Below are positions 1 through 7,830 of a stretch of DNA of 64,000 nucleotides, piece by piece. Made by a program: the position numbers and the translations under genes. How positions within the stretch are numbered: position 1 is the stretch's first letter; each line of letters starts with the position of its first letter. The stretch is from positions 62,001 to 126,000 of the forward strand of contig DATMXP010000009.1 of the NCBI GenBank assembly GCA_035561515.1. The letters run 5' to 3'. Origin of the DNA: Terriglobales bacterium (lineage in GTDB: Bacteria > Acidobacteriota > Terriglobia > Terriglobales > Acidobacteriaceae). The notes below the pieces were generated by a model. That model saw only the letters and a program-made list of their open reading frames with translations. It was not told where the DNA came from and ran no database searches.

Positions 1-571
1 ACTTCTTCTGAAAACTGGCATCGCCGACCGCGAGCACTTCGTCGACAAGCAGGATTTCGGATTCCAGGAATGCGGCCACCGCAAACGCCAGGCGCAGATA
101 CATCCCGCTTGAGTACCGTTTAACCGGAGTGTCGATGAATTTATCGACTTCTGCGAAGGCGACGATGTCGTCGAACTTTCGGACGATTTCGGCACGCTTC
201 ATGCCCAGGATCGCGCCATTCAGGAAGATGTTCTCGCGCCCGGTCAGTTCCTGATGAAATCCAGTACCGACCTCAAGGAGACTGCCCACTCGTCCATAGA
301 GATCGATGCGTCCGGTGGTGGGCTCGGTTATACGGGAGAGAATCTTCAGCAGAGTCGACTTTCCTGCGCCGTTGCGTCCGATGACGCCGATCACATCTCC
401 CGGGAGCGCATTGAAGCACAGATCGCGTAGAGCCCAGATGGATTCGGTCGGAGCATGACGGCGTGGGCGAAACATCTGCATCAGCGATTCACGCAGCGTC
501 TGGTACGGGACTTCACGCGCTCCGATCTGGTACTGCTTACTCACTCCCTCGACTTGGATGATCGGTTTCAT
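1..571 (-). CDS. wzt: Polysaccharide ABC transporter ATP-binding subunit (Wzt/KpsT type), partial at left edge
   Basis: Cytoplasmic ATPase of an ABC exporter that moves lipid-linked polysaccharide across the inner membrane. The first 190 residues are visible and the C-terminus lies beyond the window. The protein starts MKPIIQVEGVSKQYQIGARE. It shows a Walker A motif GRNGAGKSTLL, the Q-loop region, an ABC signature region reading YSSGMYLRLAF, and Walker B with catalytic Glu in LLVDEVLAVGD. The signature SSGM and the LAVGD ending are typical of the polysaccharide/teichoic-acid exporter subfamily. The ATG follows the permease stop by one base, so the two are one translational unit. Whether it carries the extra C-terminal sugar-binding domain of Wzt cannot be seen. 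Confidence 0.93.
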   Translation of the reverse strand, partial: MKPIIQVEGVSKQYQIGAREVPYQTLRESLMQMFRPRRHAPTESIWALRDLCFNALPGDVIGVIGRNGAGKSTLLKILSRITEPTTGRIDLYGRVGSLLEVGTGFHQELTGRENIFLNGAILGMKRAEIVRKFDDIVAFAEVDKFIDTPVKRYSSGMYLRLAFAVAAFLESEILLVDEVLAVGDASFQKK

Positions 572-572
572 C

Positions 573-1448
573 TCAGATCAAATCAGCGAATGTCTTCTCC
601 AGGCGGCGGAACGAGTAAGCGGCGTAGATGAGCATCATGATCGCGAAGCAAATGGAGTATGCGAGAAAAGCCCACTGGAAGGGAAGTCCGAACAGGGCCG
701 CACGAAAGCCTTCGATGATTCCGGTGCCCGGGTTCAAAGCCAACACCCAGCGCCATTTTTCCGGTACCAGACTCGCGGGATAGATCACCGGAGTGGCAAA
801 CATCCAGACCTGCACGAGGAACGGCAATGCGAACCGGATGTCACGAAACTTCACCGTTAAGGCGGAAAAGAGAAGCCCTACGCCCAACGCGAGCAGTGTC
901 AGCAGGCATATTAAGGGAAGCAGCATCAAGACGTTCAGCGAAATGGGAATCTTGTGCCATACCATCAATCCGGCAAGTAAAGTGAATGCGATTGCGAAGT
1001 CCACGAGCGCCGCGAGGACGGAGGCGGCCGGGATGATCATCCGCGGAAAATATACCTTGGTGATCAGGTTTGAACTTCCCACGATGCTAGTAGAGCTATT
1101 GGTCACCGCTGCGGCGAAGAAGGTCCACGGCAGCAACCCGGCATAAGCAAAAACGGAATACGGGATTCCATCAGACGGCATCTTTGCGAGTCGTCCGAAG
1201 AAGAGCGTGAAAATGAGCATCGGGAATAAAGGCTGAATCAATGCCCAAACGGCGCCAAGAGCCGTTTGCTTGTAGCGAATCTTAATGTCACGCCAGGTTA
1301 GGAAGTAAAGGAGTTCACGATGCGCCCAAACGTCCGCGAGATTGAGCGCAACCCATCCGCGACTGGGAACAAGCGTGAGCAGCGGACGCTCAGGAAGGAC
1401 ATACGCAGGCGCTTCAACCGCATCCGTTGGTAAAGACTGGTTGCTCAC
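573..1448 (-). CDS. wzm: Polysaccharide ABC transporter permease (Wzm/KpsM type)
   Basis: Inner-membrane permease, 291 residues, of the ABC-2 family that exports O-antigen or capsule glycans. After a 30-residue cytoplasmic N-terminus comes the amphipathic segment ending LTWRDIKIRYKQTALG, which is the family hallmark. About six hydrophobic segments follow. The start is GTG (1446-1448). It partners with the ATPase immediately downstream. About 150 bp separate it from the upstream glycosyltransferase, so it may have its own promoter or be the tail of the leftward operon beginning at gmd. Confidence 0.93.
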   Translation of the reverse strand: MSNQSLPTDAVEAPAYVLPERPLLTLVPSRGWVALNLADVWAHRELLYFLTWRDIKIRYKQTALGAVWALIQPLFPMLIFTLFFGRLAKMPSDGIPYSVFAYAGLLPWTFFAAAVTNSSTSIVGSSNLITKVYFPRMIIPAASVLAALVDFAIAFTLLAGLMVWHKIPISLNVLMLLPLICLLTLLALGVGLLFSALTVKFRDIRFALPFLVQVWMFATPVIYPASLVPEKWRWVLALNPGTGIIEGFRAALFGLPFQWAFLAYSICFAIMMLIYAAYSFRRLEKTFADLI

Positions 1449-1595
1449 AATGATGAATTTGATCCTATATTGCCGAATAGGTTAACAGAAGAATTTCGTG
1501 CTCCGTGCTGCCGATTTCCAAAAAATACTCTGGGCCACAAGACTGTTACCGTTTCTTCCCAGTGAAATACCTGAGTGGACTGCGAGCTTTCGTCG

Positions 1596-2768
1596 TCAGC
1601 ACGGTCGTTTATCCGTGGACTCGACGAGATCGACAATCTCATTCGCCATTATTTGCCAAGTGCGAGTGCGCATTCTTTGAGCAATCGGTTCAAAAATTCT
1701 TTGGGCCGATTCTTTGTCGCGAGCCCACGTCGCAATCAATTCCGCCAGTTCAGCTGCGTCATTTGCGTCGTGGAGGAGGAAGCGTTCCGCGGATTGTGGA
1801 TAAAGCTCCGCGACTCCTGCCGATTTGCTGACAATTGCGGGTAGACCGAAGCAGATCGCCTCCTGGACGTTGAGCCCGAAAGCCTCGTAGCGGACCGGAC
1901 TCACCAGCAGATCGGACGCCGCATAAACGCTGGCGACGTCCTTCGTGAAACCCAGCAGACGAACGCTTTGTGAAAGTCCTTCGCGCCGGGCCTGCTCGTG
2001 CCAACGATCCCACCCGCGTCCTCCACCGGCGGCAAGAAGATAAGCGTCGGGCAACTTCAGGCTCTTCCAGGCTTGCAGGAGCACATCAAAACCCTTGTTG
2101 CGGTCGTAGCCGAGAGCACCAACAAAGCAGACGACAATTGCGTCAGAGGGTAACCCGAAATTGCGGCGGGCGGTCTCCCGTGCGCCAAGGGTCGGCGACT
2201 GCCAAGCAGGATCGCTACCGAGATAGACGGTATGAATTTTGTGTCCGGGAACGCCTAGGGAGAGAAGGTCACGCCGGGTGCGTTCTGAGTTGGCGATGAC
2301 GAGTTGTGCGGCAGTCAGTGCACGCCTCTCGTCACGGATAGCCTTGTGCTTGTGGATTGCGCCCTTGGTTCGGAACCACAAAGGTGCTTCATGGTCGAAC
2401 CGACGCCAGGCGGCATGAACCGCATGTACCCAGTTGATGTCGGGAAATGCGCAATTGCCGCCGTTGACGACGACCCGTGCGTCGGGGAATTGGGATCTGA
2501 CCTGGTGAGCGACTCGGAGTCCCATGCGCTCGAGTACGCGCTCCGCTAGCAGCGTCGACTTCAATGGCCGGGGGACCAGGAAGGATTTTACGGCGGGGTG
2601 GCACAGCAGATCATCGCTGATCTCGTGTGCGACAAGATGTACGGTTCGCCCCTGGGTAAGCAGAGCTTGAGCTAGCGCGTAGTTTGCCCGATCCATGCCG
2701 CCGGCATTGTGAAACCCGCCACAAACCAGAACCCAGGGGGCTCGCGTATTTGGTGCGGGCAGTGTCAT
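1596..2768 (-). CDS. Glycosyltransferase family 4 (exopolysaccharide assembly)
   Basis: Predicted retaining GT-B glycosyltransferase of 390 residues that adds a sugar from a nucleotide-sugar donor to a lipid-linked chain at the cytoplasmic face. The N-terminal half carries the acceptor-side fold, with GGFHNAGGMDRANYALAQAL near residue 17. The C-terminal half carries the donor-site E(x7)E signature in YEAFGLNVQEAICFGLP. Its start overlaps the stop of the upstream polymerase gene by 4 bp (ATGA), implying coupled translation. Donor and acceptor are not predictable from sequence; GDP-mannose-derived sugars are plausible because gmd heads the operon. Confidence 0.9.
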   Translation of the reverse strand: MTLPAPNTRAPWVLVCGGFHNAGGMDRANYALAQALLTQGRTVHLVAHEISDDLLCHPAVKSFLVPRPLKSTLLAERVLERMGLRVAHQVRSQFPDARVVVNGGNCAFPDINWVHAVHAAWRRFDHEAPLWFRTKGAIHKHKAIRDERRALTAAQLVIANSERTRRDLLSLGVPGHKIHTVYLGSDPAWQSPTLGARETARRNFGLPSDAIVVCFVGALGYDRNKGFDVLLQAWKSLKLPDAYLLAAGGGRGWDRWHEQARREGLSQSVRLLGFTKDVASVYAASDLLVSPVRYEAFGLNVQEAICFGLPAIVSKSAGVAELYPQSAERFLLHDANDAAELAELIATWARDKESAQRIFEPIAQRMRTRTWQIMANEIVDLVESTDKRPC

Positions 2769-4123
2769 CGCAATGGGACCTGCCGATCATTGCGATTCGC
2801 CACCGGTCGACTGACGAACGTTGAATGTGCAGGTGAAGCGAATACTCTCGTGTGCTTGTCGTGATAGCAGGCCATCCAGCCCAGCAATAGCATCAGCATG
2901 GCAGTTAGAGGAATGGCCGTCAGAAGACCAATGCCGATGAACCCGGTAAGGCAGAACGCAAGACACTGAAACCACGACATACGAACGCCAAGGAACCAAG
3001 GTTTGTCCCGGGTGGGGCGCGGGCGGGTGAAGACCCAAAGGAAAAATCCGAGCCAGGCCACGGTGCCGATCAATCCTGTTTCAAGTTGAATGCGCCCAAG
3101 TTCACTCTCCACCACAACCGGGCGAAAGACCCGATCGCTTAGAAAATAGGGCATGCTGGTCCCGCCCCCACCGAGACCGACGCCGAACGGGTATTCGTAA
3201 ATGGCGTCGAAGATACTGACGTTGACGCTGGACTGAATGCGGGTGGTGACATACTCGCTGTTGCTGAGCGTGGTGAATCTCTGTAGTCGAGGGTTGCTGG
3301 CCACCAGGTATCCAACAGCGACTAACACCAGGATCCAAGCCACACGGTACACGGGGCGCAGACGTGTCGAGAAGGTGAACACCGTAATCACGATAATGAG
3401 CCCAACGAAATGAATACGGGCGGCACTCAGGAAAACGCCGATCATTCCTGTGATGATTCCGGCTAGCAGGAGCTGTTTATGCCACATCTTAGCGTGTCGT
3501 TGTACCCAAGCTCCGGCGATCCAGGGCAGGGAAATGAGCATCATGCCGCCATAGGAATGAGCGTTCGAGAATGTGGAGGGAATGCGATACGCGTTCACGC
3601 TGGAGACATCATTGCTTCGATAAATAAGTTCGGTGATCGCGTTCCGAGGGAAAAAATGCTCGATGCCGAAAATAAATTCCGCAGCGCCGACCATGCAGGC
3701 CGCGACATTGAGTGCCGCAAGCCACAGTGCAAGCTGGTAAATCTCCTCGTCTTTGAGCTGTGCGCCGATCAGGATGAAGGGCAACAGAAAGATATTCCCG
3801 CGGAGTCCGACGAGTTGAACCATCGGATCCTGCAGCGGTACGAGAAAAAGGAGAATGGGCCATAGCATCAGACCCACGACCCAGTGCTTGAGCCGTTGCC
3901 CTTCGTGCGTAAGGAATGGCTGAGTAATAAGACGATGCTGCGAAATGAAGAGAGCGAGAACGGAGGAATCGAAGATGAAGTACGACGCAGTTTCCGGCAC
4001 GTTAGCCCGGAAGATGCCAAAGATGTAACCGAAGGCAAAAACTGCTGCGATCCCGCGAGTGAGCGATTTGCGAGCCAGTACGTATGTAGTCACAAATGCG
4101 AAGACGCAAATCGCTATACCCAT
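2765..4123 (-). CDS. O-antigen polymerase/ligase-like membrane protein
   Basis: Polytopic inner-membrane protein of 452 residues with about ten to twelve hydrophobic segments. It resembles the Wzy/WaaL/EpsE-like O-antigen polymerase superfamily, with a large periplasmic loop near residues 270-330 containing the glycine-rich stretch PFGVGLGGGGTSMPYF. Family members join oligosaccharide repeat units or transfer finished glycans. It lies between two glycosyltransferase genes with spacing of 2 bp upstream and a 4-bp overlap downstream. Because a Wzm/Wzt exporter is also present, its exact role (polymerase versus ligase) is uncertain. A second protein of the same superfamily lies at 11388-12725. 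Confidence 0.78.
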   Translation of the reverse strand: MGIAICVFAFVTTYVLARKSLTRGIAAVFAFGYIFGIFRANVPETASYFIFDSSVLALFISQHRLITQPFLTHEGQRLKHWVVGLMLWPILLFLVPLQDPMVQLVGLRGNIFLLPFILIGAQLKDEEIYQLALWLAALNVAACMVGAAEFIFGIEHFFPRNAITELIYRSNDVSSVNAYRIPSTFSNAHSYGGMMLISLPWIAGAWVQRHAKMWHKQLLLAGIITGMIGVFLSAARIHFVGLIIVITVFTFSTRLRPVYRVAWILVLVAVGYLVASNPRLQRFTTLSNSEYVTTRIQSSVNVSIFDAIYEYPFGVGLGGGGTSMPYFLSDRVFRPVVVESELGRIQLETGLIGTVAWLGFFLWVFTRPRPTRDKPWFLGVRMSWFQCLAFCLTGFIGIGLLTAIPLTAMLMLLLGWMACYHDKHTRVFASPAHSTFVSRPVANRNDRQVPLR

Positions 4124-4125
4124 AC

Positions 4126-5298
4126 TTAAGCCGCCGGACCTCTCTTCTGAACTAGACTAAACAGCAGGTTATAAAGAGATTGAACTTGGTGGGCCGGGTC
4201 GCACAAGGACTTTGCTCGCTCGGGGCCCGCAGAGCGAAATCTGGCGCGCAGTTCAGGGGAATCGATGAGTGCAGAAAGAGAGCGCGCAAGGCTGTCAATA
4301 TCCTCGGGCGGCACGAGCACCCCGCAATTCCCGTCGAGTATTTCGCACGGACCACCCATCGCGAAAGTGACGACGGGCAGTCCGGCCTGCAGAGCCTCGA
4401 CGAAGACAATCCCGAAGGGCTCGGGCGCCTCGTTGGGCTGACAGAAAATATCGGCGGCATGCATGAGCAGCTGCACATCTCGTCGCTGCCCGAGGAAGCG
4501 GAAACGATCCGTGAGCTTCAGCCGCGCGACTTCGTTTTCAAGCAACTCAAAATATTTGCGTTCAGCATCTGTTTGCGGTCCCCCGGCGACCCATATTGTC
4601 CAGGGTGAGGCGGCCGAAAGCTTCGCGGCAGCATGAATCAGATTGAGGTGTCCCTTCCAGCGCTCCATGCGACTGGCCATCAGGATTACGACGTCATCGC
4701 GAGACGTTCTGAGCTCAATTCGGAGCTGCATCGGGTCGCCTGACGGCGTCACTTTTTTGACCGGGTGGAAGAGTACGGAACTGGGGACATCAGGATAAAC
4801 GTTCGCGAGTGTTGCACGTGCATGTGCCGAATTACAGATGACGAAATCAGGAATGTGGCGGGATGCCAGTCGCTGAAGCCAGTGCCCGTCGAGCGTAGAG
4901 TGCTGCCAAAATACTACAGGGATTCGGGATCTCTTCAGGACTGGCCCGTAAACCGTCTGGCACCAGGCTGAATGGGAAATGATTACGTCAAACGGAAATT
5001 GATCCAGCAGGCGGGCAAGTGCATGCCGGGAGCGAATGACCGAGACCGGATTTCGCAAATGAACCGACGGCAGCTCGTGAACTTTCATTCCGGCGCAGCC
5101 TATGGAATCGGCGAAAATTCCTTTGAACGCCAAGGCAATCGACTGCTGAAGCTCAGGGCAGCCTGAAGCAAATTCTGCAAACGTGAGCAGGGCCGATTCA
5201 ATACCGCCCATCATGTTGCCGGAATGCAAATGCAGAATGCGGAGTGTTTGCCGAAGGCTGTTCGGTGCTCCATGAACAGGCTCCGCGGAGACGCTCAT
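4126..5298 (-). CDS. Glycosyltransferase family 4
   Basis: GT-B glycosyltransferase of 390 residues. The N-terminal Rossmann domain contains LHLHSGNMMGGIESALLTF (GG loop, acceptor side). The donor-binding C-terminal domain contains MASRMERWKGHLNLIHAAA and the E(x7)E motif in EAPEPFGIVFVEALQAGLP. It overlaps the upstream glycosyltransferase stop by 4 bp (5295-5298) and precedes the polymerase by 2 bp, so it belongs to the leftward EPS operon. Substrate specificity is unknown. Confidence 0.9.
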   Translation of the reverse strand: MSVSAEPVHGAPNSLRQTLRILHLHSGNMMGGIESALLTFAEFASGCPELQQSIALAFKGIFADSIGCAGMKVHELPSVHLRNPVSVIRSRHALARLLDQFPFDVIISHSAWCQTVYGPVLKRSRIPVVFWQHSTLDGHWLQRLASRHIPDFVICNSAHARATLANVYPDVPSSVLFHPVKKVTPSGDPMQLRIELRTSRDDVVILMASRMERWKGHLNLIHAAAKLSAASPWTIWVAGGPQTDAERKYFELLENEVARLKLTDRFRFLGQRRDVQLLMHAADIFCQPNEAPEPFGIVFVEALQAGLPVVTFAMGGPCEILDGNCGVLVPPEDIDSLARSLSALIDSPELRARFRSAGPERAKSLCDPAHQVQSLYNLLFSLVQKRGPAA

Positions 5299-6503
5299 GC
5301 ATGCGCTCCGCGCGCCTTGTTACGCTCGCGATTCATCAAACATTCTTCATACAACGGTATCAGTTCCGTTGCCAGCCTCTCGCGGCCAAATCGGAGTCGC
5401 GCTGCATTCAATCCATTACTGCCAAGCCGTGAGCGGAGATTGACATCTTGCACCAGTCGGGAAATGGCTCCGGCCATGCTTGCGGAGTTACCCGATTCAA
5501 ATGTGAGCGCGAACTCACCCATCCGCAAGACCTCGGCAGCCCCACCTTTTCCGCTGCTGATCACTGGCTTCCCGCAGCCCATGGATTCCACGATCACGCG
5601 ACCGAATGGTTCGGGTTCTGTGCTGGCATGAACCACCACATCAAGCATGCGCATGGCAGCGGCGGGATTGTCGACAAAACCAGTGAATGTGACGCGGTCA
5701 GCGATTCCCAACCGATTCGCATACTCCTTCAACGAGTTGACCGACTGTTGTTGTGAAGCCGTTTGGTACAACGCACCACCGATAACAAAGCCGTGGACGT
5801 TCAGACGGCGATCGAGTTTCGCCAATGCATCAAGGAACAGCCGGTGTCCCTTCCACCAGGCCATGGTTGCAACGAGACCCACTTTGACAGTGCCTGGAGC
5901 GATACCCGGCGTGGGTAGTATGGGGCCCTGCGGGGAGAACTCGTTGAGGTCAACCACGTTGAGGATTGGGACCACTTTCTTGCCCGGAAGCAGCTTACGG
6001 ATATCTTGTGCGACGCTTTCGGAATTCGCGATGACCAGATCGGCCTGTGACTGGAATCGACTTAACAGGCGAGCCATAATCGGTCGCGAACTGGCATAGT
6101 CGTGGACATGCCAGATCAGTTTTGCATTCCGTGGCTTGGCCCATGCGCCCAGGAGGTGCATCTTGAGGCCATTGGTGTGAATGATGTCGGGGTTGCTGCC
6201 GTGGAGGGTAGCGCGCAATTTTCGACGGTACGCAATCGCCGCCGGTGCTGCACGCAGAGTGGAAGCGAATAGAGCTGATCGCCCGGTCGCGCCTGAATCT
6301 CCGAGCGACGCGACACGCTGGGGAAACCGCAAGACCTGGACGTCGGCCAAGGCTGCAGCGCGTGAGGACAGCGGGCCGGGTTCCCCAAGAATCACCGTGA
6401 GCCGCCATTCCGGGCGGCTTTGATGCAAGAAAGCGAGCATGTCCAGCAGGCAGAGTTCAGCGCCACCGAGTTGGCCGGACGGATTCAGGAACGCGATGTG
6501 CAT
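5295..6503 (-). CDS. Glycosyltransferase family 4
   Basis: GT-B glycosyltransferase of 402 residues. It starts MHIAFLNPSGQLGGAELCLL, with the usual GG acceptor loop. The donor domain carries VATMAWWKGHRLFLDAL and the E(x7)E motif in STEPEPFGRVIVESMGCGKP. It is the second gene of the leftward operon, 22 bp downstream of gmd and overlapping the next glycosyltransferase by 4 bp. Likely cytoplasmic or membrane-associated, acting on lipid-linked intermediates. The sugar transferred cannot be inferred. Confidence 0.9.
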   Translation of the reverse strand: MHIAFLNPSGQLGGAELCLLDMLAFLHQSRPEWRLTVILGEPGPLSSRAAALADVQVLRFPQRVASLGDSGATGRSALFASTLRAAPAAIAYRRKLRATLHGSNPDIIHTNGLKMHLLGAWAKPRNAKLIWHVHDYASSRPIMARLLSRFQSQADLVIANSESVAQDIRKLLPGKKVVPILNVVDLNEFSPQGPILPTPGIAPGTVKVGLVATMAWWKGHRLFLDALAKLDRRLNVHGFVIGGALYQTASQQQSVNSLKEYANRLGIADRVTFTGFVDNPAAAMRMLDVVVHASTEPEPFGRVIVESMGCGKPVISSGKGGAAEVLRMGEFALTFESGNSASMAGAISRLVQDVNLRSRLGSNGLNAARLRFGRERLATELIPLYEECLMNRERNKARGAHA

Positions 6504-6525
6504 CAGTCCGGCTACGCTCTCCTGT

Positions 6526-7533
6526 TCAAGCTTTTGCCGCTGCGGACTTGCTACCCGCCTGTTGCGAGAATATCTCCAGATCCGACTCGACCATCTCTCG
6601 GACCAGGTCCTTCAAGGTGAGCTTGTAGTCCCAGCCGAGCGCTTTCTTGGCCTTGGAGCAATCCCCCAGCAGGTTGTCGACCTCCGCCGGGCGCTTATAA
6701 CGATCATCGATCTTGAGATAGTCTTCGAGATTCAGCCCGACGAGCGAGAACGCCAGATCGGCGAAGTCCTTCACTGAGTAATTGACGCCAGTGGCAATAA
6801 CGTAATCATCGGGACGGTCTTGCTGAAGCATGAGCCACATTCCGCGTACGTATTCGCGGGCATGTCCCCAATCGCGACGTGCCTCGAGATTGCCAAGTCG
6901 AAGTTCATCAGCCAGGCCCAGCTTTATCTTTGCGGCTTGGGAAGTAATTTTACGGGTGACGAACTCCAGTCCGCGACGTGGCGACTCGTGGTTATAGAGA
7001 ATTCCCGAGCAGGCATAAAGACCGTAGGCTTCACGATAGTTGCGAGTCAGGTAATATCCAGCGACCTTCGAGATGCCGTAGGGAGAACGGGGACGGAAGA
7101 TCGTTTCCTCGTTCTGGGGTACTTGCGGCGGATTACCGAACATCTCGCTGGACCCGGCAAAGTAGAAGCGCGCCTTGGGCGCCAGTTCGCGAACAGCCGC
7201 CAGCATGTAATGCGTGCCGTTCACGTTTGCGCCCATGGTAGTGAATTCGTCCTCAAAGGAGTAGCTGACAAAACTCTGTGCGGCCAGGTGGTAAATCTCG
7301 TCCGGGTGAATCTTCGAGATGACCTGGTAAAGGCTCGGATAGCTTTCGAGGGACGCCCCGTGGAGCTCTACTTTTCCAATCAAGTGACGGATTCGATGCA
7401 GACGATGTTCAGGGTTTTCAATCGCCATGCGACGCGCAACGCCGTGTACTTCGTAGCCTTTCTCAAGGAGGAGTTCAGCCAAGTAACTACCGTCTTGCCC
7501 TGAGATTCCCGTGATCAATGCTCGTTTCGCCAT
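6526..7533 (-). CDS. gmd: GDP-mannose 4,6-dehydratase
   Basis: Short-chain dehydrogenase-type enzyme of 335 residues that converts GDP-D-mannose to GDP-4-keto-6-deoxy-mannose, the precursor of GDP-fucose and GDP-rhamnose. The N-terminal NADP-binding motif is GISGQDGSYL. The catalytic Tyr and Lys lie in SPYGISKVAGYY. The typical Gmd stretches HLAAQSFVSYSFEDE and RRDWGHAREYVRGMW are present. It is the first gene of the leftward EPS operon. The 297 bp to the divergent wzc gene hold both promoters. No GDP-fucose synthase or rhamnose reductase is seen nearby, so the final sugar is unknown. Confidence 0.93.
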   Translation of the reverse strand: MAKRALITGISGQDGSYLAELLLEKGYEVHGVARRMAIENPEHRLHRIRHLIGKVELHGASLESYPSLYQVISKIHPDEIYHLAAQSFVSYSFEDEFTTMGANVNGTHYMLAAVRELAPKARFYFAGSSEMFGNPPQVPQNEETIFRPRSPYGISKVAGYYLTRNYREAYGLYACSGILYNHESPRRGLEFVTRKITSQAAKIKLGLADELRLGNLEARRDWGHAREYVRGMWLMLQQDRPDDYVIATGVNYSVKDFADLAFSLVGLNLEDYLKIDDRYKRPAEVDNLLGDCSKAKKALGWDYKLTLKDLVREMVESDLEIFSQQAGSKSAAAKA

Positions 7534-7743
7534 TTACTCCTCAGTAAATCTTGTGATCACGCAGAGAACTGGCATTCAAAACTCAGACCCAAAACGGGCC
7601 GAGTGAATTCGATTGCCAACTGCGTTAGAACTTCCGATATTGTCCGGTTTTAAGCCGTTGGAGTATAGGTTTCGTCCCCTAGAGTGTCAAAACAAGTACG
7701 TTACCTTTATGACTCCCCGATGTCTTATATGTAAATACCGGTG

Positions 7744-7761
7744 TTTTAGCCGATGCTAAAA
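7744..7761. promoter_or_regulatory. Perfect 7-bp inverted repeat in the gmd/wzc divergent region
   Basis: TTTTAGC (7744-7750) and GCTAAAA (7755-7761) form a perfect palindrome around the spacer CGAT. It sits about 70 bp before the wzc start and is not followed by a T-run, so an operator or 5'-UTR hairpin is more likely than a terminator. The rest of 7534-7743 is AT-richer than the neighbouring genes and holds no supportable gene. Confidence 0.4.
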
Positions 7762-7789
7762 TCGCGCTACTCTGCATAATCAATATAGT

Positions 7790-7820
7790 TATCCGGATCC
7801 CATTTGTATCGGTCCGGATA
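7790..7820 (+). promoter_or_regulatory. Stem-loop directly upstream of the wzc start
   Basis: TATCCGGATCC (7790-7800) pairs with GGTCCGGATA (7811-7820), leaving one bulged base and a 10-nt loop. The element ends ten bases before the ATG at 7831, so in mRNA it would lie against the ribosome-binding region. It could act as a translational control hairpin or, as DNA, as a dyad operator. Seen directly; the function is inference. Confidence 0.4.
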
Positions 7821-7830
7821 CAGGGTGGGC

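Noticed and set aside
1445..1642. 65-residue frame between wzm and a glycosyltransferase gene
   Set aside because: Overlaps the glycosyltransferase end and has no ribosome-binding site or family features.
7804..7830. TTG start nine codons upstream for the tyrosine kinase
   Set aside because: It lies inside the upstream stem-loop, and the ATG at 7831 is a better start.
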